This document shows, piece after piece, positions 1 to 5,023 of a stretch of 5,023 nt of DNA; the stretch's first letter is position 1; each line of letters opens with the position of its first letter. The notes under the pieces were generated by a model, which did no database searches, was not told the DNA's origin, and saw only the letters and a list, made by a program, of their open reading frames with translations. Made by a program: the position numbers and the translations under genes. The DNA is from Desulfotignum sp. (lineage in GTDB: Bacteria; Desulfobacterota; Desulfobacteria; Desulfobacterales; Desulfobacteraceae), in contig JAIPDY010000230.1 of NCBI GenBank assembly GCA_021737445.1, positions 1 through 5,023 on the forward strand, in the 5' to 3' direction.

Positions 1-254
1 AACCTGGAGGCGCCCTGGGCACCGGTGGCCCCAAGCGGCCCGGTCATGAAAATCAGATGGTTGTCAGGTGCCAGGGCCCTGGCTTCAGGTTTTACCATTT
101 CCCAGTAAAGCCGGGTGGCAATACCCCTGCCCCCAAGATACTTGTCAGCGTAGGTCAAACTATCCAGCCGGGTGACGGCTGAATCAGACAGATCCACATG
201 TAAAATGCTGCCGGTCCATCCGAAAATTGGTTGTGCCGGGATGTCAGACGTCAT
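1..254 (-). CDS. Aldehyde:ferredoxin oxidoreductase (tungsten-pterin family), N-terminal part, cut by window edge
   Basis: Only the first 84 codons are inside the window; the frame stays open to the left edge. The protein begins MTSDIPAQPIFGWTGSILHV and matches the N-terminal domain of the AOR family: GWTG-x-I-L-x-VDL at residues 12-22, the LGGRG motif at 40-44, and the NHLIFMTGPL block at 65-74 followed by a Gly-rich stretch ending in Arg84. Family members are cytoplasmic, oxygen-sensitive tungsten-bispterin and 4Fe-4S enzymes that oxidise aldehydes to acids with ferredoxin; related members act on other substrates, including the BamB subunit of class II benzoyl-CoA reductase. The cluster cysteines and C-terminal domain lie outside the window, so the subfamily cannot be set. 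The ATG at 254 has AGGAG (264-268) nine bases upstream. It follows coaE after 19 bp in the same direction, so co-transcription is likely. Confidence 0.85.
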   Translation of the reverse strand, partial: MTSDIPAQPIFGWTGSILHVDLSDSAVTRLDSLTYADKYLGGRGIATRLYWEMVKPEARALAPDNHLIFMTGPLGATGAQGASR

Positions 255-273
255 CTGTTATATCTCCTGAAGT

Positions 274-966
274 TTAACATGCGTTATTCTCCTGATACCG
301 CTTTTTTTTATCCTGATGCAACTGCTGCCACACCCGGTTTACCTGATCCCGGGTATGGGACCTATCGCAGCTGTTATCGATCACATAATCTGCGTATTTT
401 TTTTTTTCATCCGGGGACAGCTGGGAGCCGACGATGGAGGCGGCGGCTTCCAGAGAGATGTTATCTCTGATCGCCAGCCGTTCCAGCTGGATATCCCGGG
501 GCAGATACACCACAATCACCTTGTCGAACAGCTGCTGCATGTTCAGTTCGATCAGCAGGGGTACAGCCACCTGGATGACGGCATCCGGATGGTCAGCCGT
601 CAAACCGGTCAGTTTTCTTGTAAAGGTTTCAAATATCAATGGGTGGGTGATTTTTTCCAGGTGCCGGCGTTTTTTTTTATCGGCAAACACGATATCAGAC
701 AATTTTTTCCGGTCCAGGGTGCCGTCAGGTTGAACCACCCCGGCACCGAAATCTGAAACAATCTGTTCATACCCCGGGGTACCGGGTTTCACCACTTCCC
801 GGGCGATCCGGTCAAAATCGATGAGCGGCCCCCCGAAATCTTCTAGCATCCCGGATACAGTGGATTTGCCGCAGGCAATGCTGCCTGTGACCGCCACCAC
901 CAGGCAGCGGCTTTGTCTCCGGATCTTTTCCAGGGCAATGGCTGTCTGATGAATTATGCTCTCCAT
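274..966 (-). CDS. coaE: Dephospho-CoA kinase
   Basis: Catalyses the last step of coenzyme A synthesis, ATP-dependent 3'-phosphorylation of dephospho-CoA, in the cytoplasm. The 230-residue product carries a Walker A loop G28-SIAC-GKST36, the IDFDRIA motif (49-55, usually IDADxIA), the FGAGVVQPDGTLDR block (73-86), the ITHPLI helix (106-111), VPLLIE (135-140, usually PLLFE), the lid-like RLAIRD (163-168), and the C-terminal ADYVIDN (192-198). The family is typically about 200 residues; here the P-loop comes about 18-20 residues later than usual, so the N-terminal extension is either real or the start is further in. The ATG at 966 is the only ATG ahead of the P-loop in this frame and has GAGG five bases upstream. 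The Arg normally seen in the RIxxQ motif after the lid is Ser177. Three Lys-Lys-Lys codon runs create long A-tracts. Expression could come from read-through of the ssrA terminator or from a weak promoter at 970-1010 that I cannot define. Confidence 0.95.
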   Translation of the reverse strand: MESIIHQTAIALEKIRRQSRCLVVAVTGSIACGKSTVSGMLEDFGGPLIDFDRIAREVVKPGTPGYEQIVSDFGAGVVQPDGTLDRKKLSDIVFADKKKRRHLEKITHPLIFETFTRKLTGLTADHPDAVIQVAVPLLIELNMQQLFDKVIVVYLPRDIQLERLAIRDNISLEAAASIVGSQLSPDEKKKYADYVIDNSCDRSHTRDQVNRVWQQLHQDKKKRYQENNAC

Positions 967-1011
967 TGTTGCCTCATGGTTTTATCCCTGTATTTGTCGA
1001 ATTAGAAAGAT

Positions 1012-1054
1012 AAAAACCGATTCTGTTTACCGGACTCGGTAACAGGATCGGTTT
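1012..1054 (-). terminator. Intrinsic terminator of ssrA
   Basis: On the minus strand, 14 bases after the tmRNA CCA end, there is a long hairpin. An outer stem pairs 1041-1054 with 1014-1027, including one G-T wobble at 1022/1046. After a one-base bulge, an inner stem pairs 1037-1040 with 1029-1032 around the loop at 1033-1036. The stem runs into TTTTT on the minus strand (1012-1016), then ATCTTT. Read on the plus strand, the hairpin is followed by GTCTAAAA, so termination is directional. It separates ssrA from coaE. Confidence 0.85.
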
Positions 1055-1068
1055 GTCTAAAAAATAAT

Positions 1069-1427
1069 TGGTGGAGGCGGCGGGAGTTGAACCCGCGTCC
1101 GAAAACCATCATCCCTGGCTTCTACATACTTATCCTGAACTTTAAACATGGCCCCGGGGTCTCCTTCAGGAGGGATACCCTGGGGTGTAGCCTGAATAAT
1201 TTAACTGTTCACGATCAGGCAACCTGAACAGCGGTCTTGCAAAGTCGACGCCCTGGCCTGAGATCTGCAAGAGGGATCTCAGCAGGACGGCAGCGGGTGT
1301 TAAGCCGCTACAGCGTAATTATAATCGTCTGCGATTATCTTTAAGTCTTTGCCAAGTTTACGAGTTGACAAAAAACTCGGTATGCTACCATGGGCTTCAA
1401 AATCTCCGTCGAACCCATTTCGCCCCC
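1069..1427 (-). ncRNA. ssrA: Transfer-messenger RNA (tmRNA)
   Basis: tmRNA rescues ribosomes stalled on broken messages: charged with alanine and bound by SmpB, it enters the A site, then templates a degradation tag. The mature 5' end is set at 1427 (GGGGGCGAAATGGGTTCGAC) and the 3' end at 1069 (CGCCTCCACCA). The first seven bases pair with the seven before the discriminator A, with one G-U at the third pair. The CCA is encoded. The T-arm reads CGGGTTCAACTCCCG. The length of 359 nt is normal for a one-piece tmRNA. The resume codon GCA at 1332-1330 opens a ten-codon tag frame. The gene lies 77 bp downstream of the smpB stop and has its own promoter and terminator. A short 5' leader between the predicted start of transcription and 1427 would be removed by RNase P. 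Confidence 0.97.
1300..1332 (-). other. tmRNA tag-peptide reading frame (ADDYNYAVAA, stop)
   Basis: Within ssrA the codons GCA GAC GAT TAT AAT TAC GCT GTA GCG GCT TAA encode ADDYNYAVAA. With the alanine carried by tmRNA itself, the added tag would be AADDYNYAVAA. The end VAA is of the nonpolar kind (compare LAA in E. coli) recognised by ClpXP-type proteases. The frame is assigned from the A-rich run just before GCA and the TAA before the following stem. The assignment is by comparison with known tags; the exact resume position cannot be proven from sequence. Confidence 0.88.
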
Positions 1428-1466
1428 AAATTATCAAAGATCAAAAATATTCAATTCAACTAGACA

Positions 1467-1496
1467 ATAATATAATGAAATTTTGCCAAAAGTCAA
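1467..1496 (-). promoter_or_regulatory. Predicted sigma70-type promoter of ssrA
   Basis: On the minus strand TTGACT (1496-1491) is followed after 16 or 18 bases by TATATT (1474-1469) or TATTAT (1472-1467), inside the AT-rich run CATTATATTATT. Transcription would start near 1460, about 35 bases before the mature tmRNA 5' end. The -35 box begins only nine bases after the smpB stop, so smpB transcripts also run into ssrA. The ten bases ATTGACTTTT recur exactly in front of ptsH. Confidence 0.7.
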
Positions 1497-1504
1497 TATG
1501 GGCT

Positions 1505-1969
1505 TTACGTGGAATATTTTTTGCGGTCCCGGTCCAGATCCCGTTTAACATCCCGCTCCTTGATGTCCTGGCGCTTGTCATAGAGCTTTTTGCCTTTGCC
1601 AAGGCCCAGAAGAACTTTGATTTTATCATTTTTGAAATAGATTTTCAACGGCACCAGGGTGTACCCTCTTTCCTTGATTTTACCGATCAATTTTGAAATT
1701 TCAGCTTTGTGGAGCAGCAGTTTCCGGGTCCGCATGGGTTCATGGTTGTCATTGTAGGCAAATTTGTAAGGGGAGATATGCAGCTGCCGCAAAAACACCT
1801 CCCCCCGCCTGATATCGGCATAGGAATCCTGGAAACTGACCCGGCCCTCCCGGATCGATTTGACTTCAGATCCCTTCAGGACAATGCCGGCTTCAAATTC
1901 CGTATCAATGTGAAAATTGTGCCGGGCTTTTTTATTGGTACCTATCAGTTTGATATAGTCGTCTGCCAT
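1505..1969 (-). CDS. smpB: SsrA-binding protein SmpB
   Basis: SmpB binds the tRNA-like domain of tmRNA and carries it into stalled ribosomes; it is required for trans-translation. The 154-residue product covers the whole family length. Signature blocks are NKKARHNFHIDTEFEAGIVL (12-31), GSEVKSIREGRVSFQDSYA (33-51), HISPY (64-68), NHEPMRTRKLLLHKAEI (75-91), and the basic C-terminal tail with GKGKKLYDKR (124-133) followed by a Lys/Arg/Asp-rich helix that would lie in the mRNA channel. The ATG at 1969 has GGAAG (1978-1982) eight bases upstream, which lies inside the end of ptsI; only 3 bp separate the ptsI stop from this start. It is therefore very probably the last coding gene of a ptsH-ptsI-smpB transcript. 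ssrA, its RNA partner, comes next on the same strand. Confidence 0.97.
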   Translation of the reverse strand: MADDYIKLIGTNKKARHNFHIDTEFEAGIVLKGSEVKSIREGRVSFQDSYADIRRGEVFLRQLHISPYKFAYNDNHEPMRTRKLLLHKAEISKLIGKIKERGYTLVPLKIYFKNDKIKVLLGLGKGKKLYDKRQDIKERDVKRDLDRDRKKYST

Positions 1970-1972
1970 GAT

Positions 1973-3742
1973 TTAATCTTCCGTTTCCCTGTAGGGCAAA
2001 ATATCTTTGTATTCTTCATAAATAAACCGGGTGATCTCCTGAACAGTTGTAAATTCAAGCAGTTTTTCAGAAAATTTGCCGGCTTTTTTAAAATCGATGC
2101 TCCGGATCATTTTTTTGATTACCGGAATAGAGGCGGAGTTCATGGACAAATTTTTTATTCCAAACCCCAGCAGCACCGGAATATTGATGGGATCTCCTGC
2201 CATTTCACCGCACATGACCACATCAATATTGTTTTTTCGGGCTGCGGCAAAGGTCAACTTTATCATTTTCAGCACAGATGGATTCAACGCCTGGTATAAA
2301 TGGGCCACCCTGCGGTTGCGGCGGTCAATGGCCAGAGAATACTGGATCAGGTCATTGGTGCCGATACTGAAAAAATCCACCTCTTTTGCCAGCTCATCCG
2401 CCATGAGCACGGCAGAGGGCACCTCAATCATAATACCTAAATCAATATCTTTGTTAAATATTTTGTTTTCATGCTCAAGGTCTGAAACCGCCTGATTGAT
2501 AACGGCTTTCACCTGCTGTAACTCTTCCATGCATGAAATCATGGGGATAAGCAGCTTGATATTGCCAAAGGCTGCCGCCCTGAGAATGGCCTTGATCTGG
2601 GTGATGAAAATATCTTTGTTTTCCAGGCAGAACCGGACAGCCCTGAGCCCCAGGGAAGGATTGACCTCTTCCACCGGATCAATATAGGGATTGAACTTGT
2701 CTCCGTTGATGTCCAGGGTGCGGATGGTCACCGGCTGGGGGGTCATGAGTTCTGCCAGTTCCCTGTATTTGACAAGCAGTTCCTCTTCTGTGGGGAACCG
2801 TTCCAGATCCAGATACAGAAACTCAGTTCTGAAAAGCCCGATGCCTGATGCCCCGTTATCTTTGGCAGATACCACCTCCTCCACCAGTTCGATATTGGCC
2901 ATGAGGTCAAGGACAACCCCGTCTCTGGTAACAGCAGGCAGGTGGCTTTCCCTTTCAATATCTGCCCGGTAGGCTTCAAACCGGGCCAGGCGTTCCTCAT
3001 ATTTAAACAGGGTATCTTCATCAGGATTGATGATAATAATACCTGAAGATCCGTCCACAATCAGGATGTCATCATTGTTGATACTGGTGGTGGCCCTGGC
3101 AAGACCGAAGACTGAAGGGATTTTTAAGGATTTGGCCACAATCCCGGTATGGGAGTCTTTCCCGCCCCGGTCGGTCACAAACCCCTTGATACGTTCCAGC
3201 TGTATCTGGCTGGCATCAGCGGGGCTCAGGTCATGGGCAACAATGATGACCCGTTTGTTGATATCTGCAATTTTTATATCCCGGGCACCCAGCAGATAGG
3301 ACATGATCTTGTCGGAAACCTGGACAATGTCATTGGCCCTGGCCTTAAGGTACTGGTCATCCACCTGCTGGAACATGAGCTTGACCTGGCGGGATACTTT
3401 TCTTAATGCCCATTCCGCGTTGATCTGTTCTTTTTGAATGGTCTCAATGGTCTTGCCATACAGCATTTTGTCCTTGAACAAAGCCATATGGGTTTCTAAG
3501 ATATTCAGGGTCTCACTGACATCTTTGTCAAGCGCCTTTATGATCCGGGCATGCTCTTTTTTTGCTTTTGCCACAGCATTTTTGAACCGGTCTGTTTCCT
3601 GGGAAACCATGGCACCGGACACCTGGTACCGCTCAATGATGTTAACCCCTTCTCTATCCACAATATATGCTTTTCCAATGCAGATGCCCGGGGACCCACT
3701 TATGCCCTTGAGAATTATTTCACGGGGTTTAACACGATTCAT
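1973..3742 (-). CDS. ptsI: Phosphoenolpyruvate-protein phosphotransferase (PTS Enzyme I)
   Basis: Enzyme I takes phosphate from phosphoenolpyruvate onto a histidine and passes it to HPr, in the cytoplasm. The 589-residue product has the full family length and both halves. The N-terminal HPr-binding and phosphohistidine domain has the active His198 in GGKDSHTGIVAKSLKIPSVFG (193-213). The C-terminal PEP-binding barrel has GIGLFRTEFL (300-309, Arg305), RTLDINGDK (341-349, Arg341), NPSLGLRAVR (361-370), GIMIEVPSAV (436-445, Glu440), FSIGTNDLIQYS (458-469, Asp464) and MCGEMAGDP (510-518, proton-donor Cys511). All catalytic residues known from E. coli Enzyme I are present. Deviations from consensus are Lys195-Asp196 before the active His, Asn346 in place of a Gly, and DRRN instead of DRGN (473-476). 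There is no GAF domain, so this is not the PtsP type. The ATG at 3742 overlaps the ptsH stop (ATGA) and has GGAGAG (3751-3756) eight bases upstream. Confidence 0.97.
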   Translation of the reverse strand: MNRVKPREIILKGISGSPGICIGKAYIVDREGVNIIERYQVSGAMVSQETDRFKNAVAKAKKEHARIIKALDKDVSETLNILETHMALFKDKMLYGKTIETIQKEQINAEWALRKVSRQVKLMFQQVDDQYLKARANDIVQVSDKIMSYLLGARDIKIADINKRVIIVAHDLSPADASQIQLERIKGFVTDRGGKDSHTGIVAKSLKIPSVFGLARATTSINNDDILIVDGSSGIIIINPDEDTLFKYEERLARFEAYRADIERESHLPAVTRDGVVLDLMANIELVEEVVSAKDNGASGIGLFRTEFLYLDLERFPTEEELLVKYRELAELMTPQPVTIRTLDINGDKFNPYIDPVEEVNPSLGLRAVRFCLENKDIFITQIKAILRAAAFGNIKLLIPMISCMEELQQVKAVINQAVSDLEHENKIFNKDIDLGIMIEVPSAVLMADELAKEVDFFSIGTNDLIQYSLAIDRRNRRVAHLYQALNPSVLKMIKLTFAAARKNNIDVVMCGEMAGDPINIPVLLGFGIKNLSMNSASIPVIKKMIRSIDFKKAGKFSEKLLEFTTVQEITRFIYEEYKDILPYRETED

Positions 3743-4032
3743 TCTGTCAACTCTCCAAACCCGTTTTCAAAAAATGCTTTGATTTTGTCTATTATTGCCG
3801 CGTCCTGAAAAGATTCTGCCTGAATATGGACCCGGGATCCTTTTGTGGCACACAAGGTCAGAATGTCTATGATGCTGGACGCATCCACCCGGCTGTTTCC
3901 ATCTGACAGCCAGATGGTGCTTTCCGAATCCATGGCCATCTGTGCTATTTTGGCGGCAGGTCTTGCATGCATGCCCAGTTGGTTTAAGACAATGGTGTTG
4001 CAAGACAATTGTATCTGTCTGTTCAATTTCAA
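3739..4032 (-). CDS. ptsH: Phosphocarrier protein HPr
   Basis: HPr receives phosphate from Enzyme I on a histidine and hands it to EIIA domains. The 97-residue reading has the active-site block NQLGMHARPAAKIAQMA (17-33) with His22, and Ser53 in VDASSIIDILTL (49-60), which aligns with regulatory Ser46 of Bacillus HPr, the target of HPr kinase where one exists. No ATG or GTG start is available: the frame is closed by TAA at 4042-4044 and the first ATG codes Met21, next to the catalytic His. The TTG at 4032 is preceded by a purine-rich AAAGAAAGAA stretch, a weak ribosome site. The TTGs at 4026 and 4008 are alternatives; the last would put His at position 14, close to the usual 15. The stop overlaps the ptsI start by ATGA, so the two are translationally coupled. 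No EIIA, EIIB or EIIC gene is in view; a regulatory phosphorelay or a distant permease is equally possible. Confidence 0.93.
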   Translation of the reverse strand: MKLNRQIQLSCNTIVLNQLGMHARPAAKIAQMAMDSESTIWLSDGNSRVDASSIIDILTLCATKGSRVHIQAESFQDAAIIDKIKAFFENGFGELTE

Positions 4033-4059
4033 ATTCTTTCTTTAAAAAAATTTTCTTCT

Positions 4060-4086
4060 TTTATATGATTCCATGATAAAAGTCAA
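4060..4086 (-). promoter_or_regulatory. Candidate promoter of the ptsH-ptsI-smpB operon
   Basis: On the minus strand TTGACT (4086-4081) is followed after 15 bases by TATAAA (4065-4060). The spacer is shorter than the ideal 17. Transcription would begin near 4053, about 20 bases before the TTG start of ptsH. The ten bases ATTGACTTTT are identical to those at the ssrA promoter. The upstream TGGTATATT at 4147-4155 is an alternative. Confidence 0.4.
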
Positions 4087-4209
4087 TCTGCATAGATAAC
4101 GGCAGTTGACCCGGTTTGGGTTGATGGGTGTTTTTTACAATCTATTAATATACCATAAACTGTATCTGTTTGCCAGCAGGTTTACCCAATGCTTTACAGA
4201 TTAAATACT

Positions 4210-4238
4210 TTGCCCGCAGTATTTTTGTATGATATAAA
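4210..4238 (+). promoter_or_regulatory. Candidate promoter of parE
   Basis: TTGCCC (4210-4215; four of six consensus bases) and TATAAA (4233-4238; five of six) are separated by exactly 17 bases. Transcription would begin near 4245, leaving a leader of about 75 bases before parE. The -35 hexamer overlaps the second copy of the TTTGCC-x-GCAG repeat. Confidence 0.45.
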
Positions 4239-4288
4239 ATTCAGGTTCAGAAAAATTTGTTCCCAGGCCGCAATATTGCAACTGTATT

Positions 4289-4322
4289 AAGGACCCATAG
4301 TATGATTTTAAACACGGTATGA
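4289..4322 (+). promoter_or_regulatory. Shine-Dalgarno and six-codon leader ORF overlapping the parE start
   Basis: TAAGGA (4288-4293) is a strong ribosome site and lies eight bases before an ATG at 4302. That ATG opens the frame ATG ATT TTA AAC ACG GTA TGA (MILNTV), whose stop TGA (4320-4322) overlaps the parE ATG (4319-4321). The parE ATG has no convincing site of its own, since the bases before it read AAACACGGT and TAAGGA is 25 bases away. Translation of parE may therefore depend on ribosomes that end the leader and restart. This is inference from spacing. Confidence 0.5.
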
Positions 4323-5023
4323 GATTATTTGATTCAAAGACTGACCCAGCCGGGCAGGCAGGTCAGTATGATGCACAATCCATTGAAATCCTAAAGGGGC
4401 TGGACCCGGTCAAACGCCGGCCCGGGATGTATACAGACACAACCAGCCCGGACCACCTGGTGTTCGAAGTGATTGACAACAGCGTGGATGAAGCTATTGC
4501 CGGATACGCAGATACCATTGATGTAATCCTTAAAAGGGACAGCAGCATCCTTGTGACAGATAACGGCCGGGGCATGCCTGTGGATACCCATCCTGAAGAA
4601 GGGATCTCAGGTGTGGAACTGATCATGACACGCCTTCATGCCGGGGCCAAGTTTTCCAACAAGGACTATGCCTTTTCAGGGGGGCTGCACGGTGTGGGGG
4701 TATCGGTGGTCAACGCCCTGTCTGCCTGGCTTGAAATCACTATTTTGCGTAAAGGGCAAAAATTTTCCATCGGTTTTGAAAACGGCGTTAAAATCAGGGA
4801 TCTGGCAGTCACCGGAGACGGCCCGAAAAATATCACCGGCACCTGGGTACAATTTTTTCCCAACCCTGACTATTTTGAACGGACCTTTTTTACAAAAACA
4901 GCCATCAAAAATGCATTGAAATCAAAGGCTGTGCTCTGCAAAGGGTTGAAAACCGGTTTTCTGGATGAAGCCACCGGAGAAAAACACACCTGGTTTTACA
5001 ACCACGGTCTTGATCAATATCTG
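4319..5023 (+). CDS. parE: DNA topoisomerase IV subunit B (ParE type), N-terminal part, cut by window edge
   Basis: ATPase subunit of a type IIA topoisomerase, which decatenates and relaxes DNA together with ParC. The 235 codons in the window begin MRLFDSKTDPAGQ and stay open to the right edge; the family is about 630 residues long. The GHKL ATPase motifs are in place: EVIDNSVDEA (50-59; catalytic Glu50, Mg-binding Asn54), DNGRGMP (81-87), and the lid GGLHGVGVSVVNALS (121-135), followed by the start of the transducer domain (KAVLCKG). RPGMYTDTT (34-42) and PVDTHPEEG (87-95) match ParE of the E. coli type rather than the RPGMYIGxT usual in GyrB, so topoisomerase IV is preferred; a GyrB assignment is less likely but the end is missing. 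The start at 4319 is forced: TAG at 4298-4300 closes the frame and no other start codon lies between. It is divergent from ptsH and shows no functional link to it. Confidence 0.92.
   Translation, partial: MRLFDSKTDPAGQAGQYDAQSIEILKGLDPVKRRPGMYTDTTSPDHLVFEVIDNSVDEAIAGYADTIDVILKRDSSILVTDNGRGMPVDTHPEEGISGVELIMTRLHAGAKFSNKDYAFSGGLHGVGVSVVNALSAWLEITILRKGQKFSIGFENGVKIRDLAVTGDGPKNITGTWVQFFPNPDYFERTFFTKTAIKNALKSKAVLCKGLKTGFLDEATGEKHTWFYNHGLDQYL

Larger units (their letters stand above)
4033..4318. other. Divergent intergenic region between ptsH and parE
   Basis: This 286-bp AT-rich stretch separates the leftward ptsH operon from rightward parE. I see candidate promoters in each direction (annotated separately) and a short leader ORF just before parE. 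On the minus strand there is also TGGTATATT, an extended -10-like sequence with TATATT at 4152-4147, which would give a ptsH leader of about 108 bases; its -35 is poor. An imperfect repeat TTTGCC-A/C-GCAG occurs at 4169-4179 and 4209-4219. No RNA gene or convincing riboswitch is recognisable. Confidence 0.7.

Noticed and set aside
316..756. Long plus-strand open frames inside coaE, and similar ones inside ptsI and smpB
   Set aside because: They are antisense to well-conserved genes, lack family signatures and reflect codon structure of the real genes.
1349..1696. Plus-strand open frame of 115 codons across ssrA, its promoter and smpB
   Set aside because: It runs antisense through tmRNA and smpB and resembles no protein family.
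1946..1969. SmpB begins MADDY and the tmRNA tag begins ADDY, suggesting a related origin or regulation
   Set aside because: A four-residue match between an N-terminus and an internal tag start is easily chance; no further similarity follows.
4109..4136. ACCC-GGTTT-GGGT hairpin followed by TTTTTT on the plus strand, as a terminator
   Set aside because: The stem is only four pairs, the T-run is nine bases away, and no plus-strand gene ends here.
4100..4200. Possible sigma54 promoter for the ptsH operon, since PTS genes often lie near rpoN
   Set aside because: No GG-N10-GC arrangement in the TGGCAC/TTGC context was found on either strand of the intergenic region.
4319..5023. Naming the right-hand gene gyrB
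   Set aside because: YTDTT after RPGM and the PVDTHPEEG block fit ParE better than GyrB, though the missing C-terminus leaves some doubt.

Overview
The window looks like a chromosomal backbone segment from an anaerobic bacterium, most likely a sulfate-reducing Desulfobacterota (Desulfobacter-like) organism. The evidence is the start of a tungsten-type aldehyde:ferredoxin oxidoreductase, the style of the HPr/Enzyme I pair, and a tmRNA tag that reads ADDYNYAVAA. This assignment is inference; no ribosomal marker is present. I see no mobile element, CRISPR array or tRNA gene.

Layout: almost everything lies on the minus strand, with one gene on the plus strand at the right edge. Read in the direction of transcription, the order is ptsH (HPr) - ptsI (Enzyme I) - smpB - ssrA (tmRNA) - intrinsic terminator - coaE (dephospho-CoA kinase) - aldehyde:ferredoxin oxidoreductase (cut by the left edge). 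A type IIA topoisomerase subunit B of ParE type starts at 4319, runs rightward and is cut by the right edge. The ptsH and parE genes are divergent across 286 bp (4033-4318), which carry candidate promoters for both directions.

Function: ptsH and ptsI overlap by ATGA and form the phosphoenolpyruvate-driven phosphorelay core; no sugar permease is visible. smpB follows ptsI after 3 bp and is probably co-transcribed. ssrA follows smpB with a good promoter of its own, so the two partners of trans-translation sit together. coaE, the last step of coenzyme A synthesis, lies beyond the ssrA terminator and is followed after 19 bp by the oxidoreductase gene.

The genes themselves are conventional; I found no new system. 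Points worth a second look are a six-codon leader ORF with a good Shine-Dalgarno whose stop overlaps the parE start, a ptsH that can only start at a non-ATG codon, three long A-runs inside coaE (one of 11 bases), and an Enzyme I whose phosphohistidine signature departs from consensus.
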